Shown here piece by piece: positions 58,760-64,000 of a stretch of DNA of 64,000 nt; position 1 is the first letter of the stretch, and the number at the start of each line of letters is the position of its first letter. The notes beneath the pieces were generated by a model. It ran no database searches, was not told the DNA's origin, and was given only the letters and a program-made list of their open reading frames with translations. The translations under genes were made by a program, and so were the position numbers. Source of the DNA: JAKSSE01 sp045597645 (GTDB lineage: Bacteria > Bacillota > Clostridia > Lachnospirales > Lachnospiraceae); assembly GCA_045597645.1 (NCBI GenBank), contig JAZLKM010000025.1:1-64000 (forward strand), given 5' to 3'.

Positions 58760-61615
58760 TTAAAACTCAACGACCCCCGACAGTGCCTCAAGTGCCTCGT
58801 CGTAGTCAAATTCCTCAAGGTGTTCGATTGCTTTTTTCACCTTATGCGCATTTTCAGCACCGAGTACCGGCAATATTTGCTCAAGAATCCTCTGTGCTTG
58901 TGGCGCATCAAACTGCTCCGTCAGTTCTCTTGCCGACTGTAGCATTTCGCCTAGCTGCGCTGCATCCAGAGATGCTATATCTGTGACTTCCTCTTCCGGT
59001 TGTTTTGATTCTTCCTTCTGAATCGTCTTTAGGTAGTCGCCAAGCTCATGCATGCAGACCTGATATTTGTTAACCAGATCACCATTATGCAGCTCTATTT
59101 CCTGGAAATCACCGGCTTTTCCTGCCATTTCCAGTTGCCTAGCATACTCTGAGAGCTCCGTCGCACCTATATTTGCAGCAGTGCTCTTAAGGCCGTGTAC
59201 CTCTATAATATATCTGTCATAGTCCCCCTTTTCAGCGCAATCATTTATAAGCTGAATATGTGACTTGTGCTTGCTATATACCACTCCCGCTATCTCCGCA
59301 AAATCTTCCAGCGAGCCGCAGTAGACAATAGCTTGATTTACGTCAAAATGCTTATGAGTTGGAAGGGGCAGCTGTTCCCCTGCTTCATCTTGCTCTGTCT
59401 TTTCCAAGCTGTCCTGTATCTGCTCTGGTCCCTCTACATAAGTAACGAGATTCTCAGGCAGGTAGGTAAGCAGTACGTTTTCCAGAAGTTCAGTATCAAT
59501 TGGCTTAGACAGATAGCTGTCAAAACCAAAGGCTATCATCTCCTCCTTTACGCCAGATACCGCATTTGCAGTGAGGGCTACGATTGACACTCCCTTGTAT
59601 GCCCCGCCACTTATACTTCGAATTTTCTGCATGGTCTCAACACCATCCATAAGTGGCATCATGTGGTCCATAAAAATCAAATCATACTTATTTCTGATGA
59701 CCTTATCTATAGCTGCAAATCCCGAAGATGCAGTATCTGCCACTATGCCATAGCGTTTAAGCATGCCAGATGACACGCGAAGATTAGTCTCATTGTCATC
59801 CACCACCAGCACCTTGGCCGATGAGACAAAATATTTTCTAGTCTTCTTGTCTGACATCTTGGTGCTGACAGCATTTTCCTTGCCAATAGGAGTCGGATCT
59901 ACCACTTCCTGCACCAAGGTAACTGCTATTGTAGTCCCCTCTCCAAGCTTACTATCCACGCTTATAGTTCCGCCCAAAGCATCTACAAAGGCCTTTACAA
60001 TTGCCATTCCAAGTCCGGTTCCCTCCACTCCCTTGTTAGCTTTGGAGTCAAACCTGGAGAATTTCTCATAAAGCTTATCCACAGATTCCTGAGACATTCC
60101 AACACCAGTATCCTTTGCCTCAATTCTTATCGTTATCTGACCAGACCTATCATCCATGGACACTACGTGCATTCCCATTGTGACACTGCCGTGCTTAGTG
60201 TACTTGACTGAATTGTTAAGTATGTTGGTCATTATCTGCTGGATAGCAGTGACAGGTCCATGCAGGATATACGGCAATGAATCATCGGTGTCCACCACAA
60301 ACTCAAGTCCCTTCTCTGCCGCAAGCGAGCTTATAAGTCTTCCAACATCCGACAGCAGGGACTGTGTATAGTAGTCCTCATAGCTTATCTCCATTTTGCC
60401 GCTGTCAATTTTGGAAATATCAAGCACCTCATTGATGATATGCAGCAAATTGGTAGCCGCACTCTTGATGTCATTTGCATAGCCTCTGGTCTTTAGTGAC
60501 AGATGCTCATCAAGCATCAGCTCCGAAAATCCCAGAATTACATTCATCGGAGTGCGAATCTCATGGGACATATTCGCAAGGAATGCTGACTTGGCTCTAT
60601 TGGCTTCATCCGCCTCTTTCTTCAGCTCTATGATTTTCTCCGTGTACTCGCTGAGGAAGGTCATATCAAAGAACCAGGCTGTATAGCCTTTTATATTATT
60701 GCCGTCACGAAGTGTGGTTACACGAACCTCAAAGTTGCCGTTTGATGTCTCCACTACTCCCTCTTCCTGTAACATGAGGCCCTTTATATACTCACGCTGC
60801 TCATCATTCATTACACGAATATCAGGAAAAATAAACTCCAGCGCTTGGTTGGCATAGACAAAATTATAATCACTATCAAGTATCAGGATTCCATCTCGTG
60901 AAGTATCTACAAGACTCTCTCTTGCAATATCCTCAGCATCGAGAAGACCTAAAATTGCTATCAATACGCAGCACAGCATGCACATCGTACTAAAATTAAA
61001 CGTAGCCAAGTCCATCCTGTCATTTGTTAGCGGAATAGTTATCCATGTAGATAGTACAGGGATACCACCTGCCAGTGCCAGCACTATAAGAGTGTGCAGA
61101 TCTCTGCCTCTTGAATGTCTCCTGTACCACAGCATAGAAATAATACTAAGCAGCATAAAGAACGCTATTCCGTACGCGATAAGATAGTACAAAATAGTTT
61201 TGTCCATTATCAGGTACGGGACAATATAGTCTGTACGCCTCTCTGTCACAGTAAATAGCAGATGATGTATTGGATTAGTCTCAACCATAAGCGCTGCAAC
61301 AGTTGACGAAATCAGCAGACCATTTCGATTATTTTTAGATATTTTCCTATGCATATAGCTATATAGGAACAGCAGATATCCAAGAGATGTGTATCCCTTA
61401 AGCGTGAGCGTGTGCGCATACACGATCTCCGATGTACCAACTGGCAAATCCTGCATCTGAATAGCGTAGCAAAGCTGAGTACTCAGCGCCATGCATGTAG
61501 TAAAAAGCAGCCATCTCTGGTTCTCAGACGGTTTTTTTGTGGCTACATACATGATTGTAGCTGCAGTTATCATTATTCCTATGTAGAAAATATTAATTAC
61601 AACGTCTGCACCCAA
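58760..61615 (-). CDS. Hybrid sensor histidine kinase with receiver and Hpt domains
   Basis: 951 residues. About seven N-terminal transmembrane helices (1-225, a 7TM sensor region) precede a PAS domain (ILILDSDYNFVYANQALEFIF, near 243-330), HisKA with phospho-acceptor His351 in FLANMSHEIRTP, HATPase_c (NILNNSVKYTKHG; GTGLGMAIVKAFV), a receiver domain (VLVVDDNE; LIFMDHMMPLMDG), and a C-terminal Hpt domain (EVHGLKSTAANIG). A TTG start is supported by AAGGAGG six bases before. All phosphorelay parts are in one protein but no output regulator is adjacent, so its target is unknown. It separates the pyrimidine genes from the CarD-like gene. Confidence 0.92.
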   Translation of the reverse strand: MGADVVINIFYIGIMITAATIMYVATKKPSENQRWLLFTTCMALSTQLCYAIQMQDLPVGTSEIVYAHTLTLKGYTSLGYLLFLYSYMHRKISKNNRNGLLISSTVAALMVETNPIHHLLFTVTERRTDYIVPYLIMDKTILYYLIAYGIAFFMLLSIISMLWYRRHSRGRDLHTLIVLALAGGIPVLSTWITIPLTNDRMDLATFNFSTMCMLCCVLIAILGLLDAEDIARESLVDTSRDGILILDSDYNFVYANQALEFIFPDIRVMNDEQREYIKGLMLQEEGVVETSNGNFEVRVTTLRDGNNIKGYTAWFFDMTFLSEYTEKIIELKKEADEANRAKSAFLANMSHEIRTPMNVILGFSELMLDEHLSLKTRGYANDIKSAATNLLHIINEVLDISKIDSGKMEISYEDYYTQSLLSDVGRLISSLAAEKGLEFVVDTDDSLPYILHGPVTAIQQIMTNILNNSVKYTKHGSVTMGMHVVSMDDRSGQITIRIEAKDTGVGMSQESVDKLYEKFSRFDSKANKGVEGTGLGMAIVKAFVDALGGTISVDSKLGEGTTIAVTLVQEVVDPTPIGKENAVSTKMSDKKTRKYFVSSAKVLVVDDNETNLRVSSGMLKRYGIVADTASSGFAAIDKVIRNKYDLIFMDHMMPLMDGVETMQKIRSISGGAYKGVSIVALTANAVSGVKEEMIAFGFDSYLSKPIDTELLENVLLTYLPENLVTYVEGPEQIQDSLEKTEQDEAGEQLPLPTHKHFDVNQAIVYCGSLEDFAEIAGVVYSKHKSHIQLINDCAEKGDYDRYIIEVHGLKSTAANIGATELSEYARQLEMAGKAGDFQEIELHNGDLVNKYQVCMHELGDYLKTIQKEESKQPEEEVTDIASLDAAQLGEMLQSARELTEQFDAPQAQRILEQILPVLGAENAHKVKKAIEHLEEFDYDEALEALSGVVEF

Positions 61616-61673
61616 AGCTGGCCTCCTTCAGGGAAATTCGCAATTTGCTTCGCACCTTGTTCATAAACAATTG

Positions 61674-62576
61674 TTACTTCACAGCACCAATGATGCTGTT
61701 GATATCGTCAATGTGTTTACGTTCCATATATGCTTCGATACCCTCAAGGATATCGATAGTCGCCGTAGGATTATTAAAATTAGCTGTACCGACAGATACC
61801 ATGGTAGCTCCAGCCAAAAGCATCTCTATCGCATCAGCCGCTGTAGCTACACCGCCCATTCCAATGATAGGAATCTTAACTGCACTAGCAGTCTGATATA
61901 CCATTCGCACTGCAACCGGGTGTATAGCAGGACCAGAGAGTCCTCCAGTCTTGTTGGCAAGTGCAAAAGTCTGGCGCTCGATATCAATCTTCATTCCTGT
62001 GATGGTATTGATAAGTGAAAGTCCATCTGCGCCACCTGCCTCTGCAGCCTTCGCCATTACGGTGATGTCAGTCACATTTGGCGACAGCTTCATGATTACA
62101 GGCTGCTTCGCCTTAGCCTTCACTGCCTTCGTGATAGCCTCAACTGCCTTAGGGTTCTGGCCGAAAGCGATTCCGCCCTCCTTTACATTAGGGCAGGAAA
62201 TATTGATTTCCATCAGATCAATAGGCTCATCTGCAAGTCTCTCAACCACTGCCAGATATTCTTCCTCACTGTGTCCGCATACGTTCACAATAATCTTGGT
62301 ATCGAACTGCTTTAGGAAAGGTATGTCTCTCTTGCAAAATAACTCTATGCCCGGATTCTGAAGTCCAATAGCATTGAGCATGCCAGAGCTTGTCTCCATC
62401 ACGCGCGGAGTAGGATTTCCCGGCCATGGCACATTGGCCACACCTTTAGTTGTAACAGCCCCCAACTTATTCAAATCAACAAACGCAGAATATTCCATCC
62501 CGCTTCCAAATGTACCTGACGCCACGGTGATAGGGTTATTCATCTCAACACCGGCAAAATTAACCTTTAAATTCAC
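61674..62576 (-). CDS. pyrD: Dihydroorotate dehydrogenase B, catalytic subunit
   Basis: About 300 residues. FMN-binding NPITVASGTFGSG near the start, and the catalytic loop EINISCPNVKEGG with the active-site Cys, define class 1B. It oxidises dihydroorotate to orotate, with electrons passed through PyrK to NAD+. A GTG start at 62576 lies seven bases after GGAGG and overlaps the pyrK stop (GTGA). Confidence 0.94.
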   Translation of the reverse strand: MNLKVNFAGVEMNNPITVASGTFGSGMEYSAFVDLNKLGAVTTKGVANVPWPGNPTPRVMETSSGMLNAIGLQNPGIELFCKRDIPFLKQFDTKIIVNVCGHSEEEYLAVVERLADEPIDLMEINISCPNVKEGGIAFGQNPKAVEAITKAVKAKAKQPVIMKLSPNVTDITVMAKAAEAGGADGLSLINTITGMKIDIERQTFALANKTGGLSGPAIHPVAVRMVYQTASAVKIPIIGMGGVATAADAIEMLLAGATMVSVGTANFNNPTATIDILEGIEAYMERKHIDDINSIIGAVK

Positions 62577-63400
62577 AGCAGCACCTCCGTTGATACAAAT
62601 ACCGGTCCCTCGGTACATACTCGCTTGTTGTTCACCTGCGAATGCTCATCCTTTTCCTTTGACTTTGTCACACAGCCAAGGCACGCTCCGACACCGCAGG
62701 CCATTCTCTCCTCGAGTGACAGGAAGCAAAGGATTCCATTTTCCTCCGCATACTGCTTTACACCTCGAAGCATAGGCATAGGTCCGCACGCATAAATGAT
62801 ATTGCCAGTGACATTTTCTGCCTTAATTGCATCTAATACCGTTCCATGCACTCCGATAGAGCCATCATCCGTGGCAACGTGTATTCTGGCGCCTGCCTTT
62901 TGGAATTCCTCCAGCAGGAAAAGGTCTGAATTTCTATATCCAAGCACTGCCTCAACAGGCACTGTTGCACTTTTCGCAAGCCCCAGAATCGGTGGTATGC
63001 CTATACCGCCTCCGATGGCTATGATGCGAGGGTTTTCCGGAAAATCATACGGCAGCTTGTCCTGTGACTTATTTGCATCAGGCAGTACGTATCCATTTCC
63101 GATTGGTCCTATGAGCTCCAAGCTCTCGCCTCTCTCCCAGGTGGAAAATTCAGCTGTGCCCTCACCTGCCACACGATATACAACCGTAAGGGTCCAGGCA
63201 TCCACATTCATATCACAGATGCTTATGGGCCTTGGCAAAAGTCGGCTCTTATCGTGACTATAGATTGAAATGAACTGGCCCGGCTTAGCTGTCCTGGCTG
63301 CCTGAGTGCAGATCACCATCTTGAAAATGCCATCCGCGATCTCATGCTGAGAGATTACAGTTCCGGTATCCTTTATCATAGTTACATCATTAGAATGCAT
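62573..63400 (-). CDS. pyrK: Dihydroorotate dehydrogenase B, electron-transfer subunit
   Basis: 275 residues. A flavin-binding RLLPRPISICD motif, the NAD site IAIGGGIGIPPILGLAK and 2Fe-2S ligands in ERMACGVGACLGC are all present. It passes electrons from PyrD to NAD+. The start is uncertain: ATG 63400 (MHSNDVT) overlaps the pyrF end by 11 bp and has GAGG eleven bases upstream; ATG 63379 (MIKDTG) has no ribosome-binding site. Confidence 0.92.
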   Translation of the reverse strand: MHSNDVTMIKDTGTVISQHEIADGIFKMVICTQAARTAKPGQFISIYSHDKSRLLPRPISICDMNVDAWTLTVVYRVAGEGTAEFSTWERGESLELIGPIGNGYVLPDANKSQDKLPYDFPENPRIIAIGGGIGIPPILGLAKSATVPVEAVLGYRNSDLFLLEEFQKAGARIHVATDDGSIGVHGTVLDAIKAENVTGNIIYACGPMPMLRGVKQYAEENGILCFLSLEERMACGVGACLGCVTKSKEKDEHSQVNNKRVCTEGPVFVSTEVLL

Positions 63401-64000
63401 TGTTTGCTATATCCTCTCTCATGTCTATAACTGCTGCTCTTGCTGCATCTGCAAAGCCCTGCTCTCCGAAGCTTGCATACTTCTCCTGCTTATATGCAGC
63501 AATGATGCCTCTGGAAGAGTTCACGATAGCGCCTAAGCCATCCTTATTGAAAAATACTGCGAGGTCCTTGCCTGTACCACCCTGAGCGCCGTAGCCCGGA
63601 ACCAGAATGTAGCTTTTTGGCATAATCTCGCGAAGCACCTTGCCCATCTCCGGGTAGGTAGCACCTACAACAGCGCCTACAAGGGTGTAGCCGTACTTTC
63701 CTTCAGTACCCTCGCCCCACTCTCTTACCTTCTCGCCAACCAGCTCATACAGCGGTTTGCCATCGATTTTCTGATCCTGGAACTCACCGCTTGATGGGTT
63801 AGAGGTCTTAACGAGTACAAATATACCCTTATTTTCCTCCTTGCAGACATCTACGAATGGCTTTACGCCATCAGTTCCAAGATATGGATTAACGGTAGCA
63901 TAGTCCTCGCCAAATGGAGTAATTACAGTGCTGCCTATCTTGATTTTTCCAAGATGAGCTGTAGCATATGCAGCTGATGTAGAGCCGATGTCGCCTCGTT
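63390..64000 (-). CDS. pyrF: Orotidine 5'-phosphate decarboxylase, partial (5' end beyond window)
   Basis: The window holds the C-terminal ~203 residues, from RGDIGSTSAAYA through VPGYGAQGGTGKDL and NSSRGIIAAY to the stop at 63390. The RGDIGSTS and YGAQGG spellings are typical of the longer pyrF type 2 family. It makes UMP from OMP. The start and promoter are to the right of the window. Overlap with pyrK shows a pyrF-pyrK-pyrD operon. Confidence 0.92.
   Translation of the reverse strand, partial: RGDIGSTSAAYATAHLGKIKIGSTVITPFGEDYATVNPYLGTDGVKPFVDVCKEENKGIFVLVKTSNPSSGEFQDQKIDGKPLYELVGEKVREWGEGTEGKYGYTLVGAVVGATYPEMGKVLREIMPKSYILVPGYGAQGGTGKDLAVFFNKDGLGAIVNSSRGIIAAYKQEKYASFGEQGFADAARAAVIDMREDIANNAF

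Noticed and set aside
1..64000. tRNA or rRNA genes, complete insertion sequences, prophage
   Set aside because: Looked for cloverleaf-like T-loops (GGTTCRA context), rRNA-like blocks and transposase or phage structural proteins; none could be supported.

Overview
The window looks like a chromosomal segment of a strictly anaerobic Firmicute of class Clostridia, most probably family Lachnospiraceae. The grounds are the protein families seen: a BspA-type leucine-rich-repeat surface protein with a C-terminal wall-binding-repeat tail, clostripain, GH39 and GH3 glycosidases, an M16C peptidase, a CarD-like protein, IreB, and a DUF1015 gene beside serA/serC. The genus cannot be fixed from this sequence. 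Almost every gene lies on the minus strand, so transcription runs from high to low coordinates. No rRNA, tRNA or CRISPR array was found.

Reading along the + strand. 1-4.0 kb: an accessory patch with a repeat-containing non-coding stretch, a secreted LRR protein, a small serine recombinase and, just upstream of the recombinase, a GC-richer ~330-360 bp fold-back. 4.0-9.8 kb: ilvA, ftsY and smc. 9.8-16.7 kb: intergenic repeats, a patatin, a DUF1295 membrane enzyme, a GH39 xylosidase, a small protein of unknown function, a membrane-anchored clostripain and a flavodoxin-fold reductase. 16.7-25.7 kb: a type II fatty-acid/polyketide-like operon (patatin, acyltransferase, ACP, fused ketosynthase pair, ketoreductase, dehydratase, malonyl transferase, accD, accA) divergent from a TetR regulator. 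25.7-29.6 kb: an HTH-GNAT fusion with a tiny partner gene, an Rpn-family relic, DUF554, recO and era. 29.6-40.8 kb: M16C peptidase, DUF1015, serA, serC, ilvB, ilvD and leuB, led by a clear sigma-A type promoter. 41.0-45.9 kb: a GH3 beta-glucosidase and its GPH sugar transporter, surrounded by four unrelated tandem-repeat tracts. 46.0-58.7 kb: yajC, hypA, a large Fe-S flavoprotein, tgt, aroC, a lactonase, a U32 (TrhP-type) protein, a TrmR-type methyltransferase, RNase J, DUF1292, ruvX, ireB and a CarD-like gene. 58.7-64 kb: a hybrid histidine kinase, then pyrD, pyrK and pyrF (cut by the window edge).

Three signals stand out. First, a noncoding array at 41043-41358 holds eleven perfect TGTACA palindromes at strictly alternating 32 and 30 bp spacing. 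It sits between the beta-glucosidase terminator and the leuB promoter. Second, the fatty-acid-like operon encodes a 794-residue protein in which an intact ketosynthase is fused to a ketosynthase copy lacking all three catalytic residues, like a chain-length factor. No enoyl reductase is in the operon, and the ACP has a GLDSID motif; together these suggest a reducing type II synthase other than standard housekeeping FAS. Third, the serine recombinase and fold-back beside the LRR gene look like a possible DNA switch. Intergenic regions are also unusually rich in perfect stem-loops, including one that would bury the tgt ribosome-binding site.
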